Shown here one piece after another: positions 23,321-32,094 of a stretch of DNA of 64,000 bases. Made by a program: the position numbers and the translations under genes. Origin of the DNA: Glycomyces terrestris (GTDB lineage: Bacteria; Actinomycetota; Actinomycetes; Mycobacteriales; Micromonosporaceae); NCBI RefSeq assembly GCF_003933745.1, contig NZ_RSEB01000007.1, positions 1 to 64,000 on the forward strand, in the 5' to 3' direction. The notes beneath the pieces were generated by a model that was given only the letters and a program-made list of their open reading frames with translations, did not search any database and was not told the DNA's origin. Positions within the stretch are counted from its first letter, which is position 1. Each line of letters begins with the position of its first letter.

Positions 23321-24883
23321 GTGACGCCACGGAGGGAGCTCACGTCAGCGCGTGATTATGCCGACCAGTACCGGCGTCTGCGCGGACTCATGCGGTCCGG
23401 CCAGGTGGCCGAGGCCGTCAGCGAGGCGACCTGGATCGTCTACAACTCCGAGACCGCCCAGCAGCGGGCCCAGGCGTGGCTGTTCATCCTCCAGGGCCAG
23501 ATCAGCCAGCGCGCGATCGACAAGATCCCGAACACGATCGACCAGGCCGGCACCGCCGTCGCCCGGTGCCGGGACCCGCGCCTGGACGGGAAGTACCACG
23601 CGCTCGCGGCCTGGTACTACCACCACCACATCAAGTCCCTCGACTTCACCGCGCAGCGCCTGGTGCTGTCGTCCCGGGCGCTGCGGTCGATGACGGAGGC
23701 GAGCCAGGCCGCGGTGGACGCCTGGTACGACCTGGCGGTGATCCTCTCGAACTGCGGGTACCAGCAGCAGGCGGCGGGGGCGCTGGACCAGTGCCACATG
23801 CTCGCCGAGCGCGCCGGCGTGACGAGGTCCTCTGTGGAGGGCGTGGAGATCCGGGTGCGGGACGCGCTGCTGCGGTACTACACGGGCGATCCGCGGGCGT
23901 GCACGGGCCTGCTGCGGCAGGAGCTGCGGCGGGTGAAGCCGAACCTGCACGACCTGGACACGCGGGAGCTGGAGTGGGTGCACTACGCGCTGGCCCGGTT
24001 GAGCCTCCTGGGGTTCAGCGAGCAGTGGTCGGTAGAGCACCTGCTGCCGGAGGAGACGTCGTCGGTGGAGGCGCTGGACCTGCGGACGATGGCGCGGGCG
24101 TCGCGGCTGATCGCGCAGGCGCGGGGGCTGGAGGCCCTGGAGGTGCTGGAGGCGCGGGAGATCGGGGACGAGACGCTGGGGGTGATGGAGCCGCAGCACC
24201 TGCGGTCGCTGGCGCTGGTGGCGAAGGGCGACCACGCGGCGTCGATCCTGGCGGCGCACGCGACGACGTACGCGCTGTACAAGCAGATCAACGAGTTCCA
24301 CACGATCTACCTGGCGTCGGCGGCGGCGCTGGTGGACCACGACCAGCTGCGGCGGGCGGCGGCGGGGTGGGCCGACCGGGCGAACACGGACGAGTTGACG
24401 GGGCTGCCGAACCGGCGGCGCCTGGACGCGTTCCTCGCGGAGGTCGAGGGGGACGGGATGATCGCGGTGCTGGACCTGGACGGGTTCAAGGCGGTGAACG
24501 ACACGCACGGGCACCAGGCGGGGGACGCGATCCTACAGCGGTTGGCGGCGCTCCTGTCGAGCGTGGTGCGGTCGGGGGACCTGTTGGCGCGCACCGGGGG
24601 CGACGAGTTCATCATGGTGCTGCCGGGGGCGACGGAGTACGACGCGGACGCGGTGTCGGAGCGGATCCGGATCGCGGTTGCGGCGGAGAACTGGGAGTAC
24701 TCGGTGCCGGGGACGCCGGTGGACGTGTCGATCGGGTGGGCGCGGCTGGCGTCGGGCGGGAACCCGGCGCAGACGCTGTGGGCCGCGGATCAGGCGATGT
24801 ACCAGATGAAGCGGTCGCGGAAGGGACTTTTAACGCCTGACGGGGTCGAGGACTTCGGCGCGGTCTACTGGCAGGGTTCGTAG
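23321..24883 (+). CDS. GGDEF diguanylate cyclase with helical-repeat sensor region
   Basis: A 520-aa cytoplasmic protein. Residues 1-345 are all helical with TPR-like pairs and no membrane segment. Residues 355-505 are a GGDEF domain with DELTGLPNRR, DLDGFKAVND and an intact active-site ARTGGDEF, so it should make cyclic di-GMP from two GTP. The RxxD inhibitory site is not evident. In streptomycetes this nucleotide controls development through BldD; whether that holds here is unknown. GTG start. No EAL phosphodiesterase domain is attached. The 3' end overlaps the convergent lipoprotein gene by 19 bp. Confidence 0.9.
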   Translation: MTPRRELTSARDYADQYRRLRGLMRSGQVAEAVSEATWIVYNSETAQQRAQAWLFILQGQISQRAIDKIPNTIDQAGTAVARCRDPRLDGKYHALAAWYYHHHIKSLDFTAQRLVLSSRALRSMTEASQAAVDAWYDLAVILSNCGYQQQAAGALDQCHMLAERAGVTRSSVEGVEIRVRDALLRYYTGDPRACTGLLRQELRRVKPNLHDLDTRELEWVHYALARLSLLGFSEQWSVEHLLPEETSSVEALDLRTMARASRLIAQARGLEALEVLEAREIGDETLGVMEPQHLRSLALVAKGDHAASILAAHATTYALYKQINEFHTIYLASAAALVDHDQLRRAAAGWADRANTDELTGLPNRRRLDAFLAEVEGDGMIAVLDLDGFKAVNDTHGHQAGDAILQRLAALLSSVVRSGDLLARTGGDEFIMVLPGATEYDADAVSERIRIAVAAENWEYSVPGTPVDVSIGWARLASGGNPAQTLWAADQAMYQMKRSRKGLLTPDGVEDFGAVYWQGS

Positions 24884-25809
24884 ACGGTGTCGAGGTCGAC
24901 GCCGGCGACGGCGCCCCAGAAGCCCTCTTCGGCGTAGTGGGCGCAGGCGGCGTCGCGGTTGGCGGGGTCGGCGGCGTAGTCGACGGCGAGGATGCGCTTG
25001 CCGGCGTCGTGGATGGCGCGGGTGTTGTCGAGGTTCTCGGCGCACCAGTCCTCGTCGCAGGGGGTGTCGGGGTTGAGGAACCAGAGTTCTTCGATGCCGA
25101 TGCCGTCGATGGCGTCGAGGTAGCCGTCCTGGTGGACGAGTTCGGGGGAGTTCTGGGGGAGGATCGCGAACGGCCGGTCGGCGCCGTACTCGGCTGTGTA
25201 TTCATCCGCGGCGATGACGAGGTCGGCCATCTTGCGGGCGAGGGTGTCGCGGGTCTCGCCGGGGACGAGGGCGAGGTCGATCTCCTCGTAGGCGTTGGGG
25301 ACGTCGAGGTAGACGCCGTCGAAGCCGGCGCTGATGGCCTGGTCGAGGCGGGGCTGCATGACGAGGTCCCACCAGTCGGGCTCCCAGTACCTGACGAAGT
25401 GCTCGTCGGGCCAGTCGTCCCACCGGTTGAGGACGAGGCCGGCGTCCGAGGCGGTGACGGCGTCGTATTCGGGGCGGTAGGTCTCGATGGAGCCCATGGA
25501 GAAGTAGGCGTAGACGGTCTTGCCGGCGTCGTGGAGGGCGGCGATCTCGGCGGCGGTCCAGTAGCCGTCGCCGCCGTCGCGGGCGAGGTCGATGACGGCG
25601 GTGGTCTGGGGTGCGGCGGCGACGGCGTCGAGGGCGTCGTCCTCGTAGCCGCTGAGCTGGTAGAGCCAGCCGTCGGGGGCGGCGGGGGCCTCGGTGGCGG
25701 CGTCGGTGCCGGCGTTGGTGCCGGCGTCGGGCTCGTCGGCGTCGGCCTGGGTGCAGCCGGCGAGGAGGAGGAGCGGGGCTGCGAGGGCGGCGCCGATGCG
25801 TCGGGTCAT
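24865..25809 (-). CDS. GH114-like secreted lipoprotein
   Basis: A 314-aa protein with a lipoprotein signal (LLLLAGC at residues 14-20), an acidic threonine/alanine linker, and a TIM-barrel domain of the endo-alpha-1,4-polygalactosaminidase (GH114) type. Supporting motifs are WLYQLSGY, AVIDLARDGG, VYAYFSMGSIETYRPEY, GFDGVYLDVPNAYEE and ILPQNSPEL. These enzymes cut alpha-1,4-linked galactosamine polymers in biofilm matrix or cell walls. TAGGCT ends 7 nt before the ATG. Confidence 0.82.
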   Translation of the reverse strand: MTRRIGAALAAPLLLLAGCTQADADEPDAGTNAGTDAATEAPAAPDGWLYQLSGYEDDALDAVAAAPQTTAVIDLARDGGDGYWTAAEIAALHDAGKTVYAYFSMGSIETYRPEYDAVTASDAGLVLNRWDDWPDEHFVRYWEPDWWDLVMQPRLDQAISAGFDGVYLDVPNAYEEIDLALVPGETRDTLARKMADLVIAADEYTAEYGADRPFAILPQNSPELVHQDGYLDAIDGIGIEELWFLNPDTPCDEDWCAENLDNTRAIHDAGKRILAVDYAADPANRDAACAHYAEEGFWGAVAGVDLDTVYEPCQ

Positions 25810-25816
25810 GCCGTGG

Positions 25817-25822
25817 AGCCTA
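25817..25822 (-). promoter_or_regulatory. Probable -10 box of the GH114-like gene
   Basis: TAGGCT on the minus strand ends 7 nt before the ATG at 25809. Confidence 0.5.
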
Positions 25823-25942
25823 ACGCGGTCCGTCCATGGCGAGCGCGGGTCGCGGCCGCGGCGGGCGCGGCTCGGGGGCCGGTGGGCGGCGTCGGTCTCG
25901 CGGGGCCCGGTGTCCGTGTCGCGGTTGTGCGCCGCGCGCGGT

Positions 25943-26770
25943 TCAGGCGCCGGAGCTGATGGCCTCGGCGACGGCTTCGACGGCGAGGGCGCGCACGACG
26001 TCGACGTTCGCGGGGACGGCGCCGGTGGCGGCGGCGATGAACGCGTCGCCGTCCATGCGGGTGTGGATGACCGGGCTGACGGCCTTGGCGAGGCCGTCGT
26101 GGGCGCCTTGGGAGACGAGCGCGCACTCGACCTTGTCGAGGCGGGCGTTGGTGACGACGACGCCGATGGTGGTGTTGCGTCCGAAGGTCCCGCTCGCGAA
26201 CCCCTCGGGGCGCAGGAGGCCGCGGTCGAGGGGGCCGGGTTCGCCGAAGGCGTTGACGGCGGCGAGGGCGGCGACGACGACGGGTCCGGCGCTGACGGTG
26301 GCGGTGCGCAGGCCCGAGGGGAGGGTGACGCCGCGCCACTGGCCGACGGTGGCGCCGCGGCCGGCGCCGATGGGGCCGTCGAGCGCGGGTTCGAAGGGGG
26401 CCATGGCGGCGTCGCAGGCCTCGTAGCCCTGGGCGGCGGCGGGGGCGGTCCCGGTGCCGTCGAGGTCGTAGAGGCCGAGGGCGGGGACGATCGGGACGGT
26501 GCCGCCGGGGGTGGCGACGCCGCGGCCGCGCTCGGCGAGCCACTGCATGACGCCGTCGGCGGCGGCGAGGCCGAACGCGGAGCCGCCGGTGAGGAGGACG
26601 GCGTCGATGCCGGCGTTCGAGCGGAGGGGGTCGAGGAGCTCGATCTCGCGGCTGGCGGGGGCGCCGCCGCGGACTTCGCCGGAGGCGAGGACGGCCTCCT
26701 CGAACAGCAGCACCGTGCAGCCGGTGTGCTCGCCGGTCCAGTGGCCGACGCGAACTCCCAAGTCCCGCAT
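25943..26770 (-). CDS. P1 family (S58) aminopeptidase, DmpA-like
   Basis: A 275-aa member of the P1/S58 self-cleaving hydrolases (L-aminopeptidase D-Ala-esterase, beta-peptidyl aminopeptidase). VLLTGGSAFGLAAADGVMQWL and GRGATVGQWRG are family signatures, and GRNTTIGVVVTNA contains the Thr that becomes the N-terminal nucleophile after autoproteolysis. The family forms NTN-type alpha-beta chains. The start MRDLGVRVGHW lies far inside a longer frame; TACGCT ends 6 nt before it. No signal peptide, so it acts in the cytoplasm. Confidence 0.87.
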   Translation of the reverse strand: MRDLGVRVGHWTGEHTGCTVLLFEEAVLASGEVRGGAPASREIELLDPLRSNAGIDAVLLTGGSAFGLAAADGVMQWLAERGRGVATPGGTVPIVPALGLYDLDGTGTAPAAAQGYEACDAAMAPFEPALDGPIGAGRGATVGQWRGVTLPSGLRTATVSAGPVVVAALAAVNAFGEPGPLDRGLLRPEGFASGTFGRNTTIGVVVTNARLDKVECALVSQGAHDGLAKAVSPVIHTRMDGDAFIAAATGAVPANVDVVRALAVEAVAEAISSGA

Positions 26771-27095
26771 CCGGACAGCGTACCGCCACGGGGCCCTTGG
26801 ACGCCTCCCGAATTCGATGACCGAACGGTAACTCAGTTCTTTGTAGACAGTGTCGCGGGACACCTGTGACCCACGCGAAATCCCTGGATTTCCTCGTCGG
26901 ACGGGCTTAACATTGACGCAGAGGCCCGGAAGCAGCGGAGCCGGAACGGTGAACCCGAACCGCTCCTGCAAGCGGTCTCCCGAAGCGGTCCAAGGCGACC
27001 GCGACGGCTCCCCGCCGTCGACAATGGCGTCATCGACGAGCGGCCAATCCCCCTTCATCAACAATCCGGCGCACCCCGCCGGGAAGGAAACCATC
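26771..27095. other. Gene-free leader upstream of the 72-aa gene
   Basis: No supported gene. The part at 26820-26920 is less GC-rich and contains a small inverted repeat GTGTC-GCGG-GACAC at 26850-26863. Any promoter for the small gene must be here, but I cannot place it. Confidence 0.4.
26777..26782 (-). promoter_or_regulatory. Probable -10 box of the P1 peptidase gene
   Basis: TACGCT on the minus strand ends 6 nt before the ATG at 26770. Confidence 0.5.
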
Positions 27096-27314
27096 ATGTA
27101 CGAGTTCGTAGGTGCTTACCTCGCAGTCGACGCCGCCAACACCGTTGCCACCTCGGCCCTGCCGAACGCCCCGGTCGTTGACGACGGGCGGGCCGACAAG
27201 CCGTATGCCTTCGGCGTCACCCGCCCCGAGAAGGTCCGCCTCTCGACCGCCGGCGTCCTGCGCCGCGTGGCCGACCGCGTCGAGGGCCGCGCCCTCGCCG
27301 GCCTGGCCCGCTAG
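27096..27314 (+). CDS. Small orphan protein
   Basis: A 72-aa protein starting MYEFVGAYLAVDAANTVATS, with a proline/aspartate middle and a basic C-terminus VLRRVADRVEGRALAGLAR. GGGAAGGAAACC gives a strong ribosome site, and a stem-loop follows 60 bp after the stop, so it looks like an independent expressed unit. There is no signal peptide or membrane helix. I recognise no family. Confidence 0.6.
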   Translation: MYEFVGAYLAVDAANTVATSALPNAPVVDDGRADKPYAFGVTRPEKVRLSTAGVLRRVADRVEGRALAGLAR

Positions 27315-27374
27315 GTCCGAGCGGCGAGCGCGCCCACAAGGCGCCGCGCCCAGACTGCAACACTCAACCCGCTG

Positions 27375-27409
27375 AACGCGCCGAAGGCCCTCCAGGGCCC
27401 GGCGCGTTT
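27375..27409 (+). terminator. Terminator of the 72-aa gene
   Basis: Nested inverted repeat: outer stem AACGCGCCG with CGGCGCGTT, inner GGCCCT with AGGGCC, ending in TTT. Confidence 0.75.
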
Positions 27410-27430
27410 CGCACGCCCGGACACGGGTGC

Positions 27431-27457
27431 GGGCCCCGGCCGCCACGGCCGGGGCCC
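27431..27457 (-). terminator. Terminator of the LPATG gene
   Basis: 12-bp stem GGGCCCCGGCCG and its complement, loop CCA, 19 bp after the stop codon on the minus strand. Confidence 0.72.
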
Positions 27458-27475
27458 GTTTCGCCGCGCCCGGCC

Positions 27476-28690
27476 CTAGCCGCGGACCCTGCGCCGCGCC
27501 AGCGCGAGCAGGGCCGCGCCGGCCAGGACGGCGGCCGCTGCGGCGGCGAGGCCGGCGGCCGTCTCGTTCCCGGTGGCCGGGAGCTTCGGGGGCGCGGTCG
27601 CGTCGGCGTCGACCTCCACGTCGAACACGGCGGTGTTGTCGCCGAGGTCGGCGTCGAGGAGCGGCGGGACGCCGCCGTCGCGGACCGCGTCGATCTCGAC
27701 CAGGCCGCCCGCGGTCGCCTCGGCGTCGGCGATGCGGACCGTGAGGCCGAGCGGCAGCTCCGCCCCGGCTTCGACGCTCAAGGTGAAGCAGGCGAAGTCG
27801 AACCGGTCGAGCGCGGTCCCCTCGGCCGCCGCCCGGTCGTATTCGGCCTCGAGATCGGCGGGGTCGAGGCACTCCCATGCCGAATCCGGGTCGAACGACA
27901 CGAGTTCGAGGCCCGCGGGCAGCTGCCCGCGCAGCGTGTACGAGCCGGGCTCCATGTTCTGGAAGAGGGCGCCGGCCGGGCCCGCGTTGGACGCCTCGAC
28001 GGCGGTCTCGACGGTGTCGCCCGCACCGCCGGCGACCGGGACGTCGGCGACCGCGAGGTCGTACGGGTGCTCGGTCGTCTCGATGGTGATGTCCCCGCCG
28101 AACTCCGGGTCCGAGGCGCCTGGGCCGTCCCAGGTGTCGGCGGTGGTGAGGCCGAGGAGGTTCGGCGAGTCCGGGTCCCACCACGGGACGCCGTAGAGGT
28201 CCAGCTCGTCGGCGCTCACCGCCTGCACGGTGTAGGCGCACGCGCAGACCTCGAAGGGGCCCGGCGCGTCCGGGTCGACGGTGTAGGTCGCCGGCCCGGT
28301 GAACGTGAAGACCTCCCCGGGGAGGTCCTCGAACTCGGTGAAGAAGCAGGCGCGGCCGCGCGGGTCGTCGAAGAACGAGGAGCCGGTGAAGCAGTTGTCG
28401 TAGGGCGCGTCGACTTCGAGGCCGTCGACCGTCTGCCCGTTGCGGGCGGGGCCGCCGAACTGGACCAGGATCGCGCCGGTGTCGGCGGGCAGCGCCGCGT
28501 CCTGGAGGAAGCGCGGGTTCACCTCGACCGAGCCGCCCGGGTCGACCCCGGTGAACGCCAGGTCGGCGTGGAGGTACGGCTGGTAGGGGTGCTCGTCCTG
28601 CGCCTGGGCCTGCGCCGGGGCGGCGGCGGCCGCCGCGAGCAGCGCCGCGGCCGCGGCGGCCAGACGGATCGGGATTCGGTTGGACGCCAT
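27476..28690 (-). CDS. LPXTG-type surface protein (LPATG)
   Basis: A 404-aa exported protein. Signal peptide at residues 1-31 ending AQAQA; a beta-rich ectodomain with four to five cysteines; then the cell-wall sorting signal LPATG about 37 residues from the end, a hydrophobic helix and a basic tail RRRVRG. Sortase would cut between T and G and attach the protein to the wall. The segment PGPFEVCACAYTVQAV and the following NLLGL match the neighbour at 28864-30435, so the two are tandem paralogues. GAAGGGAG precedes the ATG. No sortase gene is in the window. Confidence 0.85.
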   Translation of the reverse strand: MASNRIPIRLAAAAAALLAAAAAAPAQAQAQDEHPYQPYLHADLAFTGVDPGGSVEVNPRFLQDAALPADTGAILVQFGGPARNGQTVDGLEVDAPYDNCFTGSSFFDDPRGRACFFTEFEDLPGEVFTFTGPATYTVDPDAPGPFEVCACAYTVQAVSADELDLYGVPWWDPDSPNLLGLTTADTWDGPGASDPEFGGDITIETTEHPYDLAVADVPVAGGAGDTVETAVEASNAGPAGALFQNMEPGSYTLRGQLPAGLELVSFDPDSAWECLDPADLEAEYDRAAAEGTALDRFDFACFTLSVEAGAELPLGLTVRIADAEATAGGLVEIDAVRDGGVPPLLDADLGDNTAVFDVEVDADATAPPKLPATGNETAAGLAAAAAAVLAGAALLALARRRVRG

Positions 28691-28806
28691 CGGGGGCTCC
28701 CTTCGTCGGTGTCGATCCCCCCGTGTCCGAAACGTCCGGAGGCCGCTGCCGGTTGCGCGGCACCGGGGAAACGTTCGGTGCCGACCGGTGCTCCGGGGAC
28801 GCGGCA

Positions 28807-28836
28807 GGGCGCCCGGCCTGTGGAGGCCGGGCGCCC
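28807..28836 (-). terminator. Terminator of the LPKTG gene
   Basis: 13-bp stem GGGCGCCCGGCCT with its complement, loop GTGG, 28 bp after the stop codon at 28864. Confidence 0.75.
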
Positions 28837-28863
28837 GGTGTCCTGGTGGTTCGTCGCCTCGGG

Positions 28864-30435
28864 CTACTCGGCGGCGGTGGCCTTGCGGCGGCGGGTGAGG
28901 ACGAACAGGACCACGCCGAGGACGAGCGCGGCGGCCGCGCCGGCCAGGATCCACGTCATGGACGAGCCGGTCTTCGGGAGCTTCCCGGAGCCGCTGCCGT
29001 CGGCGTTGAGCGTGAGGTCGGCGGTGTTGTTGGACAGGTCGCCGTCGAGGGCGCCCGGGTACTCGGTGTCGCCGAAGGCGACGAGCTGGAGCGAGCCCTT
29101 CGCGTCCGCCTTGGCGTCGGTGATCTCGACGGTCAGGTCGAGCTCGGTCTCGCTCAGGGCGGGGAACTCCGCGAAGATGCAGATGAAGTCGGCGCCTTCG
29201 ACGTCCTCGATCGCGGGCGTGGTCTCGCGGAAGTACTGGTCCGCGTCGTCCTCGCAGTAGTAGGAGTCGGTGTCGTCGACGGACACGAGCTCGGTGCCCT
29301 TGGGCAGGTGGCCGACGAGGGCGTAGGAGCCGGGGCCGTCGAAGAAGCTCGGGGCCCAGGTCGACTCGGAGTTCTCGATCTTGACGGTCACGTCGACCTC
29401 GTCGCCGTTGGCGCCCTTGATGTTCTCGTCGCCGACGGCGAGGTCGTACGCGTTCGGGGTGCTGCTGATGGTGATGGCGCCCGCGTAGGGCTGGCCGAAC
29501 TCGCCGGTGGCGCCGGTGGAGACGAGGCCGAGCAGGTTGTCGGAGCCCTCGTCCCAGAAGACGCCGCCGTACTCGGACTCGAAGGTCTCGGCGTCGATCG
29601 CGGCGACGGTGTAGTAGCAGCCGCAGACCTCGATCGGGCCGGGGGCGTTCTGGTTCACGAGGTACGGGACGGGCTCGCTGAGGGTGAACCCGGTGCCCGG
29701 GGCGTCCTCGAAGTCGGTGACGAGGCAGGCGACGTCGCCGTACTCGAGCTCGGTGCAGTTGTCGAACACCGCCTGCGCGAAGGCGAGGTTGTGGGGGAGG
29801 TACTCGGCTCCGGCGAGGGTGACGACCACGGCCGCGGTGTCCTCGGGGAGCGCGTCCAGCTGGTAGACGTCCGGCTTGACCGCGGCGGTGTCGCCCGGGG
29901 CCACGCCGTCGAAGTCGACGCCGCCGTGCAGGTACTGGCCGTCGTGGTCGGGGACGACGATCTCGGTGACGCCCTCCTGGACCGCGACGCTCTCGTCGTC
30001 GACCATGACGGTGAGCGTGTAGCCCCACTCGCCCGCCTGCGCCGCGTCGAGCGCCCCGTACTCGAGCTCGAAGTGCAGCGAGCCGTCGGCGTCGTGGGCG
30101 ATGCACGAGAGGGTGTTGTAGGTCGCGTCCATCCCGCAGAATCCGTCGTCGGTGCTGACGCCGCCGTAGTGCATCTCCTCCTGGTTCTCCCATTCGAGGA
30201 CGGCGGTGACCTTGTGGGCGTCGGGCTCGAAGTCGTCGCCGAACTCGATGTCGAGGGTCGCCGGGGAGAACCCGGCGCCGGCCTCGAGGACCTCGGGGTG
30301 GTCGAACGCGATCTCCGGTTCGGCGGGCTGGGCCTGGGCCGGGAGGGCGAACGCCCCGGCGCCGAGGGCGGCGGCCCCGAGCAGGGCGGCCAGGCGCAGA
30401 GGGGCGCGCTCGGGCCGGAAAAAGGGTGCAGACAT
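28864..30435 (-). CDS. LPXTG-type surface protein (LPKTG)
   Basis: A 523-aa exported protein. Signal peptide at residues 1-35 ending ALPAQAQ, two to three repeated beta domains with paired cysteines, the sorting signal LPKTG about 40 residues from the end, a helix of about 21 residues and the tail RRRKATAAE. Domain two resembles the LPATG neighbour (PGPIEVCGCYYTVAAI, DNLLGL, ITI-STPNAYDLAVG), so it is a longer paralogue. Very acidic. AAGGAA precedes the ATG. A hairpin with stem CACTCCGG (30532-30559) lies about 100 bp upstream and might be regulatory. Confidence 0.85.
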   Translation of the reverse strand: MSAPFFRPERAPLRLAALLGAAALGAGAFALPAQAQPAEPEIAFDHPEVLEAGAGFSPATLDIEFGDDFEPDAHKVTAVLEWENQEEMHYGGVSTDDGFCGMDATYNTLSCIAHDADGSLHFELEYGALDAAQAGEWGYTLTVMVDDESVAVQEGVTEIVVPDHDGQYLHGGVDFDGVAPGDTAAVKPDVYQLDALPEDTAAVVVTLAGAEYLPHNLAFAQAVFDNCTELEYGDVACLVTDFEDAPGTGFTLSEPVPYLVNQNAPGPIEVCGCYYTVAAIDAETFESEYGGVFWDEGSDNLLGLVSTGATGEFGQPYAGAITISSTPNAYDLAVGDENIKGANGDEVDVTVKIENSESTWAPSFFDGPGSYALVGHLPKGTELVSVDDTDSYYCEDDADQYFRETTPAIEDVEGADFICIFAEFPALSETELDLTVEITDAKADAKGSLQLVAFGDTEYPGALDGDLSNNTADLTLNADGSGSGKLPKTGSSMTWILAGAAAALVLGVVLFVLTRRRKATAAE

Positions 30436-30630
30436 GGCAGGGTTCCTTGACTGGTGAGAGTGGACAGTCCCTTGTGGGTTCCTCCGCGGGGACTCGATGA
30501 CAGTAAGACGCCCTCGGCCGCGCACCTGATGCACTCCGGTCCGAGATTTTTCCGGAGTGTTGCGCAGTGCACACGCAGAGGGCGCCCCTCCGGTGGAGAG
30601 ACGCCCTTCTTGTCCGTGTCTGTACGGGTG

Positions 30631-31905
30631 CTAGGCGCGCCAGCCCGGGATCGGGAACGCCTTGGTGTACTCGCGGATCTCGCCCGCGATCACCTCGAGC
30701 TCGGCGTCCTTGCCGTCCTTCGCCGCCCCCACGGCCCGGTCGATCCAGCCCGCGATCGCGTCCATGTCGCCCTCGCCCATGCCGCGGGTCGTCACCGCGG
30801 CGGTGCCCAGGCGCAGGCCCGACGGGTCGAACGGCTTGCGGGTGTCGAACGGGACCGTGTTGAAGTTCAGCTCGATGCCCGCGATGTCGAGGGCCTTCGC
30901 GGCCGGCTTGCCGCCGATGCCCTTGCTCGTCAGGTCGGCCAGGATCAGGTGGTTGTCGGTGCCGCCCGAGACCAGGTCGAAGCCGCGCTCGGCGAGCGCG
31001 GCGGCGAGCGCCTTCGCGTTCTTCACGATCTGCGCCGCGTAGTCCTTGAACGACGCCTTCGCGGCCTCGCGCAGCGCGACCGCGATCGCCGCGGTCGTGT
31101 GGTTGTGCGGGCCGCCCTGGAGGCCGGGGAACACGGCCTTGTCGATCGCCTTCGCGTGCTCCTCGTTCGCGAGGATCATCGCGCCGCGCGGGCCGCGCAG
31201 GGTCTTGTGCGTGGTGGTGGTGACGACGTCGGCGTGGCCGACCGGCGTCGGGTGCGCCCCGCCCGCCACGAGCCCGGCGATGTGCGCGATGTCGGCCATG
31301 AGGACCGCGCCCACCTCGTCGGCGATGGCCTTGAAGCCGGCGAAGTCGATCGTGCGGGGGATCGCGGTCCCGCCGCAGATGATGAGCTTCGGGCGCTCCT
31401 TGCGGGCGATCTCGGCGACCTCGTCGAGGTCGATCAGGCCGGTGTCCTTGCGGACGCCGTACCGCGGGTTGTTGAACCACTTGCCCGTCGCGGACACCGC
31501 GTGCCCGTGGGTCAGGTGCCCGCCCATGTCGAGGGCCATGCCCAGGACGGTGTCGCCCGGGTTCAGGAACGCCAGGTAGACGGCCAGGTTCGCGGGGGAC
31601 CCGGAGTACGGCTGGACGTTCGCGTGGTCGGCCCCGAACAGCTCCTTGGCCCGGTCGACGGCCAGCTGCTCGATCGGGTCGATGAACTGCTGGCCCTCGT
31701 AGTAGCGCTTCCCGGCGTACCCCTCGGAGTACTTGTTGGTCAGGATCGAGCCCGTCGCCTCCATGACCGCCTGGGACACGTAGTTCTCGGACGCGATGAG
31801 GCGGATCTTCTCGGACTCGCGGCGACCCTCGGCCTCGATGAGCCGTTCGATCTCGGGGTCGGCGGCCGCGAGGTTCGCGGTGAGGGCCTCGTAGGCGTCG
31901 GACAT
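30631..31905 (-). CDS. glyA: Serine hydroxymethyltransferase
   Basis: A 424-aa PLP enzyme that interconverts serine and glycine with tetrahydrofolate, feeding one-carbon units. Family signatures are SENYVSQAVMEATGS, YAGKRYYEG, the aspartate in MADIAHIAGLVA, and the PLP lysine in TTTHKTLRGPRG near residue 230. The length is standard. GAGGAG precedes the ATG. It is divergent from the membrane protein at 32095. No glycine or folate riboswitch could be recognised in the 189-bp gap. Confidence 0.95.
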   Translation of the reverse strand: MSDAYEALTANLAAADPEIERLIEAEGRRESEKIRLIASENYVSQAVMEATGSILTNKYSEGYAGKRYYEGQQFIDPIEQLAVDRAKELFGADHANVQPYSGSPANLAVYLAFLNPGDTVLGMALDMGGHLTHGHAVSATGKWFNNPRYGVRKDTGLIDLDEVAEIARKERPKLIICGGTAIPRTIDFAGFKAIADEVGAVLMADIAHIAGLVAGGAHPTPVGHADVVTTTTHKTLRGPRGAMILANEEHAKAIDKAVFPGLQGGPHNHTTAAIAVALREAAKASFKDYAAQIVKNAKALAAALAERGFDLVSGGTDNHLILADLTSKGIGGKPAAKALDIAGIELNFNTVPFDTRKPFDPSGLRLGTAAVTTRGMGEGDMDAIAGWIDRAVGAAKDGKDAELEVIAGEIREYTKAFPIPGWRA

Positions 31906-32081
31906 GCAATGCTCCTCGCTGATCGGCATGATCTCGCACGGCGACCGGGCAGGTGGCCTTGATGGTCCGAGCATAGCCCGGGGCCCCGGCCCGGGGCCGG
32001 GACGTTTCCCTGCGTGTGAGACGGCCCGGGGCCTCCGCGCTCACCGGACCGGCCGTACGAGACTCCATTGCGTACACGCAG

Positions 32082-32087
32082 TAGCGT
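32082..32087 (+). promoter_or_regulatory. Probable -10 box of the gene at 32095
   Basis: TAGCGT ends 7 nt before the ATG; no ribosome site is visible. Confidence 0.45.
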
Positions 32088-32094
32088 GCGACGT

